The position numbers and the translations under genes are program-made. This document shows positions 10,061-20,780 of a DNA stretch of 64,000 bases, piece after piece; positions within the stretch are counted from its first letter, which is position 1, and each line of letters begins with the position of its first letter. Location: contig NW_006768779.1 in NCBI RefSeq assembly GCF_000204055.1, positions 334,486 through 398,485 on the forward strand, given 5' to 3'. The notes under the pieces were generated by a model, which made no database searches, was not told the DNA's origin, and saw only the letters and a program-made list of their open reading frames with translations. Source of the stretch: Melampsora larici-populina 98AG31 (taxonomy: Eukaryota; Basidiomycota; Pucciniomycetes; Pucciniales; Melampsoraceae).

Positions 10061-11715
10061 ATGCCTCGTTTTACTCGAAAACATGACCTCAGAAGATCCA
10101 TTCAAGTAGCCCGACACTCAAGAAAACCGCTTGCTCACAAAAAAGTACCCTTCTTCGCAACCTTAGACCTCGATATTGCTGGGTTCCAGTTTCTTTTCCG
10201 AATGATTCACACTTTGAAAACCTTTCGCGAAGCTATCACCGAGGATGATCGAAGGAAGGCGGCTCTCACGCATCTTGTAGCTCTTATTGAGTTACTACCA
10301 GCCTTGGATCACAGCTACAACCTCCTTCGCTTGGGATATCAACTTCGCAGAAAGGCCACTTCAGAGCTTGCAATTCTGGACGAAGCCCTCACAATCTTAA
10401 ATCATAAACGGTTCTTTTTAAACAGGATCTCTCGTGGACGCAAGGAATTGCAAAACGCTTGGTTTTCCCAAGTGCTAATAGAAGGAGGTGATGGATTCAT
10501 CAAGCTAGTGAGTCAGTTTTAAAGAATTGCCTTTTAATTGCTGTCATACTTAGTCAGGATGCTTTTTAGGCACGAATGTCAAAAAGAGCTTTCAACATTC
10601 TGATTGATTTGATCGAGGACCATCCGATCTTCCATAACAACTCCCACATGAAGCAAGCACCCGTTTGGTGGCAGGCGTTGGTTGCCCTGGCGAACTTAGG
10701 AACCGGTGGTAATGGTGGTGACCATTTCCACCTGGCGAGGATGTTCAATTGCTCAGGTATTTTTCTCTTTCAGACATCGTTTTCAAGAGTATGAATTTGA
10801 TTCAACCTGTGTTCACAGAAGGGAGTGTCCAAAATTGGACCACTCGATTCATCTTAGCTGTACTCGATTTGAAATCAAAATACATGCGCTGGCCTTCGCC
10901 TCAAGAACGTTCGGCTTTGAAAGAAGAAATTAGCTCAATTTCATTCTTCAAAGGTTGTGTAGGATTCGTAGATGGCACTCTAATTCCGCTGGCTGCTGCA
11001 CCTCGTGAAAATCCCAAAGACTATTGGACCCGGAAGAATTTTTATGCTTACAACATCATGCTTGTATGCGACATTCATCGTCGGGTGATTTATTATGAGT
11101 TGGGCTGGTGTGGTAGTGTACATGACCAACGGGTCTTCAGGTCTTCACAGGTGAGTAATGTCTGTGATATATCTATCGTATACATACTGATGTATCAATG
11201 ATCTTTGATAAATATAGCTCTTTGAAAAACCCAATGACTTTTTCGATGATGGAGAATATCTTTTGGCAGACTCTGGTTACACGGTCTCTGATGTTGTGAT
11301 ACCTTGTCTCAGGCGGTGTCGAGGTAACAGCTTGCGGTCAGACGAAGACGCTTTCAATAAGGCAATCAGTGCAATACGAGTTATAATCGAGCATTGTAAT
11401 GGAATGGTCAAAGGACGTTTCCAATCATTGAAAGAACTTCGATTGGTTATCAGCAATGCTCTATTGGCCTTACGCGCTAATCAGTGGATTGAAGCATGTT
11501 TGATATTACATAACTTTCTCCTTTCAATCAAAGATTCGTGGTCTGGAGTTTTGGGAAACATAAGTGCTGGTCTTTCACCAGAAACAAGACCACGACAAGC
11601 CCCTCGCAAGGCTCCTGCGTTTGAAGATGAAGAAGCTATTTTGAGGACTGGTCGCAACACGAGTAGAAGGGATCAATTGTTTGCGGAATTTTTGGAAACA
11701 AGGAATAATGATTAA
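10061..11715 (+). CDS. PIF/Harbinger DDE transposase (DDE_Tnp_4 / HARBI1 type)
   Basis: Four exons, 10061-10507, 10570-10756, 10819-11150 and 11218-11715, give 487 residues with consistent phases. The N-terminal part is basic and helical. The catalytic core shows FVDGTLIPL (first D), GSVHDQRVF (second D) and the IEHCNGMVKGRF block with the acidic third residue, in the order and spacing of the HARBI1 nuclease family. The segment ENPKDYWTRKNFYAYNIMLVCD between the first two is also typical. The chosen start is the first ATG after the leader; introns are 61-67 bp. It would cut the 58-bp ends and insert at 3-bp targets together with the partner encoded on the opposite strand. Confidence 0.88.
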
Positions 11716-12218
11716 ATTGAATTTCTTTTGATGTTAACCATTTATGTAAATATGATAGTTTCAGAAATTGCAATTAAAACCTTTTTGTCTTGAAAAATTT
11801 TGACTTTGACAAAAATTTTCGAGATGAAATCATCATGTGATATGATGACTGGATACAAGTGAACTCGATTTTTGGTAATACTTCGAGTGGGTGAATCAAA
11901 TAGTAACAAATTCATTTAAATATAAATTTCAAGGTCAACGTGTATTTGAAAAGCAACTTGTTGGTAAATTGTAAATACAATTTCATTTAGAGTACCAATT
12001 TCATTTAAATATAAATTTGAACTACAAGTGATTTTATACGTATTTTATGACTATTTCACTAATCAGATAGACTTTCTTTAAATTTAATATACCCTTGTTA
12101 AATCTTTGGGGACCTGATGGATTTATCAACGTCATATAGTATGTCAGAAGTTGAACGATATATCAATACATATTATAATTCAAGTATATAGAAAATTCAC
12201 ACTAACCTGGAGCCTCCA

Positions 12219-12398
12219 TTAAGTCGCACTTGAACTTGATTGGACCATTGCTTGCGCTTGCTGAGCTGCAAGCATAGCATCATGTATATTCATATTATGG
12301 TCTCGCATTAATGTACTGATGAGTTGAGCATTTCTCAATACTTGTTGATGTTCCATCTCAGCCTTCATTTGCTGGATTTCAAGTAAGTGCTTCTCCTT
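12219..12398 (-). pseudogene. Stranded C-terminal coiled-coil of the partner gene
   Basis: Downstream of the in-frame TGA at 12399-12401 the same frame continues for 59 codons, with a heptad-like, Glu/Gln/Met-rich sequence (LLEIQQMKAEMEHQQVLRN ... MLAAQQAQAMVQ) and ends at TAA. This looks like the original C-terminus, now outside the reading frame unless the stop is read through. No intron signals around the stop would remove it. Confidence 0.6.
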
Positions 12399-14388
12399 TC
12401 AAGAATCTAAGTCAAATCGTTCACTACTCAATTTGACATCAGCCAATTCAATTTCAATTGAGGATTTCTTTTGGATTTGTTCTTCACTTAAGACCGGTTG
12501 TGATGTAGGTTGTCCAAACATAGCAGTATTCATATTGACAGCGAGTTGAGTCAAACGATCCATATTTTTTCCATGGTTGATAACCGCCTCACGCTCAATT
12601 GTGGAGGTGAAAGTATCTGCACCGGCGGAGGATGATCCATAATTTCGTCCTTCGAAAAGGCCTTGAATTGAAGAGGCTGAACCAGATTGGCGTGCTCGTT
12701 TGCTCATGGTCGATTGGCTTGCTGATTCCAAAGAATGTTTTGAAGAAGTGCGTTTGAGGGAACTGGAAGATAGTTGAGGTTGAGACCGAGTTTGAGAAGA
12801 TTGAAAAGCTCGAATTGGTGTGTAAGTATCACTAATTCCAGGAGTTTCATCAAAGTTGTCGTTCATAACTCTCCTCATCTCCTCCATAGTAATGTCATCG
12901 GATTGAGCGTCTGAATCCTCATTAGGTAAGTGTGAATCATTAACTAAGGATCCGTTCATCCCTTCATCCAATTGAGTGCGTTCTGAGCCGTTTTGGTCCA
13001 TCTCATAAGCTAAATTAGAATTGATAGAGTGTTCCCTCGCATCACGTTGGATTTGACCGTCATCCTTGCTTTCAACATTTCGAGAAGTAGCTGGTAAACT
13101 GCGGGTAGCAGCCAGTCTAACATTAGCATGCCGAGTTCCAAATACCGGCTCGAGTTCAAAGTAATATTTGCACAACTTCAAGATAGGCGCTGAAAGAATT
13201 GGACAACACCGCAAGCGCTACGCAACACAATGGATTTCGACCTATTTCCATTGCGTTGCGCAGTCGGCGCATTATTACGCTACGCAACCACTCCGCAATG
13301 GGGTGTTTTTTTTGTAACTTGCCGTTGCGGAGCGGTTGGGCAAATATTGCGGAAAATGTGCAATATTGCCCTATTTCCGCAATATTTGCCCTAAATAACC
13401 ATCAAAAACCGACCGCAATTGCGGTGCGGGTTTCTGACCAAGGGGTTTTTGAACCCGGATTGCGGAGCGCTGGCACCGCACTATATTGCGTTGCTATTGC
13501 GGCGCCCAAAAGCGCTACGCAACCGCACCACAACTGCAACATAGTGCGGTGCTCTTGCGGTATTGAATTGGAGAAGACAAATCAGAAATCGAACCAAAGG
13601 AACTGTGATCAACTGCGAATGCTTACCCATGGCTACCTTCTCTAACTTCAGCCATTCATCGTCTTCATCACCCCATCCCTTAGCAGCCTTAACTTCCTGC
13701 GCTGTCTTCCAACTACCCGCACCAGTCCGGTTACACTCTCCGTCAGCCTTCTGCCAAGCTTCCTCCAATCGGCCAATCTGTCAACCAAAGCCAAGTTTTA
13801 TATTGAGAAACAGAATCAATGAACACTATGATCAATCAACATCACATAAGAACTTACCTTTTTTCGGATAGAGTTTGCATCTCGCCATGTAATTCCATTC
13901 TCAATCAAGTAACGTTCAATCTCCTCAGCCACAGCTCTCTTTTCCGATTTGTTATCTTTGAATCTACTGAAATTGTCTTCATCCGTAAGCCAATTGAGCA
14001 ATAAGTACATTGAAGTTTTCCCATCCGCATTGTGATCGTGTTCCCATTGAACAGTAGTCTTGTTCCCTTTCTCATCGTCTTCTTGAGAGCTTTCATTGAT
14101 GGTCTTTGAGTTTTTGGACTTCTTAGATTTTTGTTGACGAGGTTTTGATTTACGAGGCGAGGAAGGTTTTGCTTGAGATGCCTTTGACTTACGAGGCATC
14201 TTTGCCTTTGTTGATTTATTTCTATTGGAAACACTTGAACCAGCTGATTGTGCCAGTTGAATCGCTCCAGTGAGCACTTGACTGAGAGTTGAAGGGTCTA
14301 GTTGTAGTTGGGTAGGATTTGGATCAGGTTCGGAAGATGGATCAGGTGAAATGATGTGATCCGAATGTAAATCTTGGGAAAAAGACAT
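12399..14388 (-). CDS. Harbinger partner protein, probably cut short by a TGA
   Basis: Exons 14388-13858, 13777-13627 and 13189-12399 give 490 residues. The N-terminus is Ser/Lys-rich with nuclear-localisation-like stretches (PRKSKASQ, KSKKSKNSK). A conserved region follows: NWLTDEDNFSRFKD, then AEEIERYLIENGITWRD across the first intron, and finally KLCKYYFELEPVFG. I recall this block from many rust and basidiomycete transposon-linked genes and take it as the Myb/SANT-like DNA-binding partner. The frame stops at TGA (12399-12401) after FDLDS, but past the stop it stays open for another 59 codons to a TAA at 12219-12221 and reads as a coiled-coil (KEKHLLEIQQMKAEMEHQQ). CGA to TGA is the simplest change. 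The second intron carries a MITE. Confidence 0.75.
13204..13564. mobile_element. 361-bp hAT-type MITE inside an intron of the partner gene
   Basis: It is flanked by the 8-bp direct repeat GAATTGGA (13196-13203 and 13565-13572), the duplication length of hAT elements. The ends match as inverted repeats around CACCGCAAG / CTTGCGGTA with mismatches. The interior is GC-richer than its host and full of short repeats of the kind GCGCTACGCAAC and TTGCGGAGCG in both orientations, which resemble hAT subterminal binding sites. It lies between the donor at 13626 and the acceptor at 13190, so it enlarges an intron of about 68 bp to 437 bp, only a few bases from the acceptor. Confidence 0.82.
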
Positions 14389-14537
14389 GGATGAAAATGA
14401 AATGAAACCTTATGTTTATTTGCGGAGCTTGATGGGATGGGAAAAGGGTGATCAGTTTCTGGGTGGAAAACTGGGTGGGGAACTGGGCGTCAAGCTGGGA
14501 AAAAAAAAATTGCCCAGATTTCAGCTGGTCTCCGGGA

Positions 14538-14595
14538 ATCTGGACTTCCGGGCACATGCCCGGGCACGTGCCCGGATTCAACTTTGTATCCCCTA
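14538..14595. repeat. Right 58-bp terminal inverted repeat of the Harbinger element
   Basis: Reverse complement of 9825-9882 without a mismatch that I can see, including both GC-rich palindromes. Confidence 0.85.
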
Positions 14596-14872
14596 ATTGT
14601 GGTATCCACAGAGCTGAGCAGGCTGTTGTGAATATCAAAGATGGTCATTGATTATTACATATTCACACCATCGGTCACTAAAGTGGCGGTCCGCGGACCC
14701 AGCAGACGGTCCGAGTAATACGGTAGTGTACTGCATATGTATCATGTGCACATGTAATGTATGTAAAAGGTTTATTGATTTTTGAGTGTGGGACAAAAAT
14801 TTGAGACGCTCAAGTGCCAAAACCTCAAATTAGAACACCTATACTTCTCTCATCTAACAATAATCGATCAGA

Positions 14873-16039
14873 ATGCCTCAAGGAGAATATATTGAAGAAT
14901 TCCAAAAGGTGAAAAGCGTTCAGTTGGTCGTATCCATAAATCGATATTGACCAATCTTTTCGCTTGATCGATTTTTTTTTTCAATTCATCTCAGCGTTCA
15001 GGAAGACGTTTGGATCATGAAGAAAGAACAAGAAAACGAGAGGCCAGAATGGTCCATAAACGATCTGCAATCTCTCAATCTATGCATGGTCATAAGGCCA
15101 AACTCCTTCATGCTCAACGTTACAGAGAGAAGGTAGAAATGAAGAAATTAATCAGACAACACGATAAGAAAGATGTCAAGACGAAATCTACTAAAGATGA
15201 TGGAGAAGGAGCTTTACCGACATATCTTTTGGATCGTGAAAAGGAGAACAAGGCTAAAGCTCTTAGTAGTGCTTTGAAAGAGAAACGAAAGGAGAAAGCA
15301 GGAAAATACTCTGTTCCACTTCCTAAGGTTAGGGGAATTGCTGAGGACGAGGTGTTCAAAGTGATGAAGACGGGTAAACGAAAACAAAAGGGCTGGAAGC
15401 GGATGGTCACCAAAGGCGAGTCTTGAATCGATTGTGTGGCTTGATATCGTTCTCATCTTAGTCGACTCCCTTTGATCCTTCTGCTCACATGATTTGAATA
15501 CGGTCAGCCACTTTTGTTCCTGAAAACTTTACAAGGAAACCGGTTAAGATGGAGCGATTCATTCGACCAATGGGACTGAGAATGAAGAAAGCCAATGTGA
15601 CACATCGTAAGTCATCACTCTGCAGCATGTTTCCTTCACATACTAATTTCTGGCATTCTGAATAGCTGAACTGCAGGCGACATTCCAACTACCTGTTATT
15701 GGAGTCAAAAAGAACCCTCAGTCTCCTATGTACACTCAACTAGGTGTCTTGACTAAGGGAACAGTCATTGAAGTGAACGTCTCTGAACTTGGGTTGGTGA
15801 CCACGGGTGGAAAGGTCGTTTGGGCCAAGTATGCTCGTGAGTTGTAAACCTTTTTCCTCATTGTACTATGATTTTATGGACTCATTGACCATTTATTCAA
15901 TTACTCCAGAGGTCACAAATAATCCTGAATTGGATGGTTGTCTGAACGCTGTGAGTTTTTGTTCCATATATCTTCATTCTATGAAATACTGATCGAGATA
16001 TTCCCACTTCGCTTGTATCCACAGGTATTGCTTGTATGA
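14873..16039 (+). CDS. NSA2: NSA2, ribosome biogenesis protein (60S maturation)
   Basis: Six exons: 14873-14908, 14995-15415, 15508-15606, 15666-15836, 15910-15950 and 16025-16039. They give 260 residues, the usual NSA2 length. The start [12 protein letters not shown], the basic helix with [11 protein letters not shown] and [16 protein letters not shown], the [12 protein letters not shown] and [12 protein letters not shown] blocks, the eS8-like end ([18 protein letters not shown]) and the C-terminal NAVLLV are all characteristic. The protein joins pre-60S particles in the nucle(ol)us and is needed for 27S pre-rRNA processing. Intron 2 starts with GC (AAAG/GCGAGT) instead of GT; reading GT elsewhere would break the conserved TKATFV join. 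It starts about 280 bp right of the Harbinger element and ends facing the phosphatase gene. Confidence 0.95.
15416..15507 (+). other. GC-AG intron in NSA2
   Basis: The donor is AAAG/GCGAGT and the acceptor CGGTCAG/CC. Joining these gives the conserved MVTKATF sequence in frame; without splicing the frame ends at once in GES-stop. GC-AG introns are a known minor class handled by the normal U2 spliceosome. Confidence 0.85.
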
Positions 16040-16806
16040 TATTCTCTAACATTTTTCCTTCCTTCTATACCTATGAGCATCTGTGCTTCTACATCCAAAA
16101 TGATATTCAATACTTCCTCAATGTTCAAATTAAGCGGAGTGTTTGCCCAAATAAAGTGACATCGTTGCAACCTGCCGTCTTCTTACTCACACTACTGGAA
16201 TATAATGACTTTTCCTGAGTTCGAGTGTAATATTCGATGTGAGATTGTTACCTCAGAATCAGACGTGCCTAATAGTATCCTATCCAATAATAAAGTTACA
16301 AATTCATTGCCAAGCTTGTCTTGACGCTGAAACACTCACAATCATGTCAGATGAAATCATAAGTCACACAGAAATAAGCATTGATCCAAAGCGAGTGACG
16401 GGCCAAGACTAACAACATTCACCTTCATCCACCAAACCATTTCCCCAATATTCAGGTAATAATTACTTCTTGTGCTCTGTACATCAAATAGAATAAAATA
16501 CACTCAATAAAATCTATGTATGTCAAACAGATAAGTAATCACTTTGCCAGATTAAAAACAAAACGATCGAATTCAGGGTTTCAACCCAATCCAAAAATCC
16601 TCCAACATCAACTTAAATGTAAGTCATAACAAATGAATCATAACGATAACTCAGACTAATCACTCAGAGAGTGTGGTGGTTGAGCAAAGAGCTTTAATCC
16701 GCTCATCACTTTTCTGTTAGTGTCCATCGGAGTGTCAATGACTTTCAAATCAGGTAGGGGTATGTATCAAAAGGGCATGAACGTATGAAAGGGAAGTCGT
16801 ACAGTG
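16040..16806. other. Spacer between convergent NSA2 and phosphatase genes
   Basis: This contains the 3' ends of both transcripts. It is AT-rich with polyadenylation-like words such as AATAAA near 16491. I see no further gene. Confidence 0.5.
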
Positions 16807-18564
16807 TTACAAGAACTATGGCAAAAGGCATTATGAGAATCAATATGCGATTTTACCTTGGTTAGAGTTACATGGAAGCACATTCTAATAACGTGAAACT
16901 GGCTACTCACGTATTCTATCTGTGGAGGTAACGCATACATGTTTGGGTTCACAGGCTGACCCGAGTTTTGTTGCTGCTGTTGGTATTCGAGTTGAGCCTG
17001 TTGTTGTTGCTGTTGTAGTTGCATCTGTTGCTGAGGTCCATCTCGTTCATTCTCAGGTGCAGCATCAAAAACGTTAAAGTGCTTATTGCCATCTGGCCCT
17101 ATCTCTAAGATCGAAGCCATATTCCCACACCGATAACAATAATTAGGGGCACTCCAGACTGTTGAGAGGCGATCATCGTAAAGAACCGAAAAGCCTTCCA
17201 TGCATAGTTGATGTGCTCGAAGGATATGATGCATATCATTGATAGCAAGAAACTTCTTGACCACTTGAGCACCAAACGTATAGCCTGCTCCTCTGTGGAT
17301 TATGAAGGCGATACGACGAAAGGATTATCCCGGGCTTCAGCTCTGGCAGGCTACGAGTAGGCTGAGATATGACGTCAAGGACGACTGAAGTGCTGTGGAG
17401 ATCGGTGGTCATGAACGTACCTAGGTGAAATTGCAAACTCCTCTTTATCAGGGTCAGGATCTGACCACACTAGGTCCGCCATAGGTCCTTCGTGAGGAAT
17501 TTCTACGATGAGCAAGATAGAGAGATTAACTAAGCCCCAGTGGCAGGTGATTGAGCGATGGAGTGAGAGGTCAACTTACCTCGGAACCTGTCGATGACTT
17601 TGATTTGATCGATACAGTGAATTGAAGGCGAAAGTCCTAAGATTCGAAGCCGTATGAGCAAAGCAAAGGGCTTTCGATTAGTCGCGATTGAGGCAACATC
17701 TTCAAATCTATACTCACCTCCATGAACACAAAAGATCCGATCCTCAATCACCACTGACAATGTCAAAAAATCAAACATGTCGGTAAAGTACGCCCAGACA
17801 TTAGGTGATCCATACTTCCGAACACATTCAGCGTAAAAGCCGTAAGTCTGAGAGTGCATTTAATGAGGGTTTTCAGCAAAATGTTTAAAGAACAAGTGTC
17901 TGAAGGGCCACTCAACCTGCGTCACAGCCCTCGATTCATGATTTCCTCTGATAAGCTGAACTCGGTCCGGATAACGAAGCTTCAAACATGTCAATAGTGA
18001 TATCGTCTCAACACTGAAGAGACCTCGGTCAACGTAATCACCTACACAGTCAAAGATTTCGTCGATTAGCCTTTGATTGATCGAGAGAGCCAAACAAAAA
18101 TAGATACCTAGAAAGAGGTAATTTGTGTCTGGACAGAAACCTCCGATCCGAAATATCTCAATCAAGTCGTAAAACTGTCTGATTCGAGACAAGATGATCA
18201 AGGTGTTCCCCAGCGGCCGCACCATATAAATGAAGTTTAAAAATTGAAAAGGATTAATACCAGTCTCATGGGTTAAATTTTCAGTTTTATGATGAAATAA
18301 GTTGATAGCTTACCCATGAATATCACCTACAACCGTCACCGGGGCAGATATATGCACCACATTGCTTTCCCTCATCAATAGCTCTTTTGTCTTTTCGCAA
18401 ATCTCTAAACGAGCATGATATGATAAATGTCAGATTTTTGGCAAGTTCTCGATATATATATGTTACATGAGCCATGAATTCATGATCGTACCTTTGAGGA
18501 GGGCTTCCGCTAGCAGTTGTTTTGCCAACAATTTTTCGATACATTCATCTAGGCTGAAAGTCAT
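16807..18564 (-). CDS. PPG1: PP2A-like Ser/Thr phosphatase catalytic subunit, Ppg1 type
   Basis: Nine exons (18564-18492, 18404-18314, 18178-18108, 18041-17917, 17847-17718, 17636-17580, 17502-17421, 17292-16911, 16815-16807) give 339 residues. All PPP-family signatures are present: GDIHGQ, GDYVDRG, RGNHES, HGGLSPS, and the [11 protein letters not shown] loop. The N-terminus [14 protein letters not shown], the C-terminal [10 protein letters not shown] and the last three residues YFL (the methyl-esterified tail of PP2A-like enzymes) place it close to Ppg1 rather than PP2A, PP4 or Sit4; that subtype is inference. A glutamine-rich insert (about 30 residues, [14 protein letters not shown]...) sits just before the tail. 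The last exon is only 9 nt, coding F-L-stop. It is divergent from the aldo-keto reductase gene, with about 600 bp between their starts. Confidence 0.92.
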
Positions 18565-19169
18565 GATGATAAATAGATGTAACCCGCCGTAAGCTCGTGA
18601 ACAGTTGATGATTATATTTTGGTTGAAGTTGATGGTTCGATCGTAAATCAAGTTGAATTTCTTAAATTGTAAGCCGTACGCAGTCTTGGTCAATTGATGT
18701 GAGAAGTAGCTGCAGTGAGAATGACCTCTTGATCGATTTGGCTTCAAGATATGAATTTTACCTCAGCACCGGTATCATCTCCCACCCTGCCATCCTACTA
18801 CTTCGGTACCGGAGCCGGTCCGGATTACTAATTGGATACCCGAGTTATTCGGGTCTACTAAGTCTACTGTATGAGGGAGATGATCATCATGAGTCATGAC
18901 GTATGTGTTTAGGTTAGCGTGAGTGTGATTGAAGTCGATGAGCTGGAGTGGAATGCTAAAGTCTCAATTTGAATTCTTCCCTCCGATTTATTCATTGCTC
19001 AGCGTCACTGCCAGAGGTCGAAATACTCTATCGTCAAATACATTTCCACTCTTACGTCGAATGAGCTCAAACGGTGCCGCTATGTTTGAGTACGTTTTTG
19101 GTCCGGGACTGGCCCTACTGTCAGTTTACTTTGAAGCTGACCGTCGCATGGCTATGTAGTCCCAAGGAT
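18565..19169. promoter_or_regulatory. Shared upstream region of divergent PPG1 and aldo-keto reductase genes
   Basis: About 600 bp lies between two divergent start codons. It contains inverted words around GGTACCGGAGCCGGTCC (18806-18822). Open frames here overlap and show no family. A bidirectional promoter is likely from layout alone; no specific element could be assigned. Confidence 0.45.
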
Positions 19170-20780
19170 ATGAAATACAATCGCCTGGGTCGCTCTGGAC
19201 TCAGGGTTCCAATTTTCTCCTGTGAGTTCGATTTTTCGAAGAAAGGTATATGTGCAGTGGCCAAAGTGCATTAATGCCGGCGGTCATGTAGATGGAGGCT
19301 GGCTCACAGTTGGTGGAACTCAAAAGGGTAATATTGTGAAAGAATTGATGAAAACTGCTTATGAACACGTTGGTTGCTCATTCTTTCTGACTTCTTCCTG
19401 GCATAGCGATACCCAGATGAAAGCTGACATGTCATACTTTTCCTTAATCTGGATCCCGTCCCAACCGAATTTCAACGGAATTCAGGGCTGCAGTAAGTGA
19501 ATTGGAACTCTGATTGTAAAGAGACTGAGAAGATAACCTTCTCCACGTTTGGATTCTACTTCACACAGACTATTTTGACAACGCCGAGGTATACTCCAGT
19601 GGTCAATCTGAAATCGAAATGGGGAATGCTATCAAGGAGCTTGGTTGGGAGAGATCAGACATCATGGTAGCCACAAAGATATTCTTTGGAACAGGCAGAA
19701 AGGAGCCCAATTCGCGTGGTCTCTCTCGCAAGCATATCATCGAAGGCTTGAGAAGCTCGCTCGATCGCTTACAACTCGAATATGTCGACGTTGTACATGC
19801 CCATCGTGCCGATCCAACCGTTCCGATGGAAGAGATTGTGCGGGCGTTCACCTATGTGATCGAAAAAGGATGGGCATTCTATTGGGGAACTAGTGAATGG
19901 AGTGCTCAACAGATTCAAGAGGCGGTCACTGTTGCAGAAAGATTCAATTTGATCGCACCAACAGTGGAGCAACCACAATACTCAAGTGGGTCATATGATT
20001 TACCTTTTCTATGTCCTCGTCCTTTGTGTGCTAACATATCTGGGCAATTCTCAGTGTTACACAGAGAGAGATTTGAGGCAGAGTATGATCCGATTTTCAA
20101 AAACCTTGGATGTGCGTCTTCATCTCTATGCATCTATGTGTCTTTGAGTTTGGTTGCCCCCGTGACTTAACATGCGTATTGCTTCCATGCATCTCCAACT
20201 TTCCCCAAACGCACATTCTCAGACGGATCTACAATTTGGTCACCATTGAAGTCGGGTTTACTCACAGGTCGGTGATCAACCTACCATCTTCACCGCGTGC
20301 ACCCAAGATCCCACTTTGACCCTCTTCTATAATTTGAACTCTTCAGGAAAGTATAACGACGGCATTCCTGCTGGATCTCGCTTTGATACCAATCAAGCAT
20401 TCTTCAAAGATTCTGCTGCGAGACTACAAGCCGAAGAAGGTAAACAAGAAATAGAAAAGGTCAAGAAATTGACTAAGCTAGCAGCAGATCCGAGATTGAA
20501 CTGTAGCGTGGGGCAATTGGCTCTTGCTTGGGCTGCTTCTAATCCTCATGTCAGTACTGTGATTTTGGGAGCTACCAAACCTGAACAACTTGTGGAAAAC
20601 TTCGGTGCCTTGAAGGTTGGTGATTATCTTCCAATCAATGTGGTTTACTTGCTTGTATTGACTGTCGTGATCATGCTGTTTGGTTATCAGATCATTGATA
20701 AAATCACTCCAGAGATCAAGACCGAGATTGAGGAGATTCTGGCCAACAAGCCGACTTTACCATCTACTTATGGACGCTGA
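19170..20780 (+). CDS. Aldo-keto reductase, Kv-beta (AKR6) type
   Basis: Eight exons (19170-19221, 19292-19368, 19486-19492, 19569-19985, 20055-20111, 20223-20267, 20347-20615, 20691-20780) give 337 residues, normal for the family. It starts with [13 protein letters not shown]. The catalytic tetrad is visible as D and Y in [12 protein letters not shown] in VATKIFF and H in DVVHAHR. The [27 protein letters not shown] and [17 protein letters not shown] segments bind NADPH and resemble potassium-channel beta subunits and their fungal relatives. It is a cytosolic NADPH-dependent oxidoreductase; the substrate is unknown. Exon 3 is a 7-nt microexon (GGCTGCA) needed to restore AYEHGCNYFDNAE. The first 19 codons are phase-linked to exon 2 as [10 protein letters not shown]. 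Confidence 0.92.
19486..19492 (+). other. 7-nt microexon of the aldo-keto reductase gene
   Basis: The sequence GGCTGCA stands between an acceptor ATTCAG and a donor GTAAGTG. Including it gives the in-frame family sequence [13 protein letters not shown] and a total coding length divisible by three. Skipping it shifts the frame. Confidence 0.8.

Larger units (their letters stand above)
9825..14595. mobile_element. Complete PIF/Harbinger-type transposon
   Basis: Perfect 58-bp terminal inverted repeats (9825-9882 and 14538-14595) begin TAGGGGATACAAAGTTG. They are flanked by the 3-bp direct repeat ATT (9822-9824 and 14596-14598). Inside are two convergent genes: a DDE transposase on the plus strand and a partner protein on the minus strand. 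That two-gene plan is the classical PIF/Harbinger layout of nuclease plus DNA-binding/nuclear-import partner. A second, smaller element (13204-13564) has jumped into an intron of the partner gene. The terminal repeats are identical, which suggests recent mobility, although the partner gene seems to have a premature stop. Confidence 0.85.

Noticed and set aside
9460..10101. Open frames on both strands over the fold-back element and the Harbinger left end
   Set aside because: They translate inverted-repeat arms (the same peptide appears from both arms) and the GC palindromes; no gene family.
13199..13645. 148-codon + strand open frame
   Set aside because: It lies over the hAT-type MITE and the opposite strand of partner-gene exon 2.
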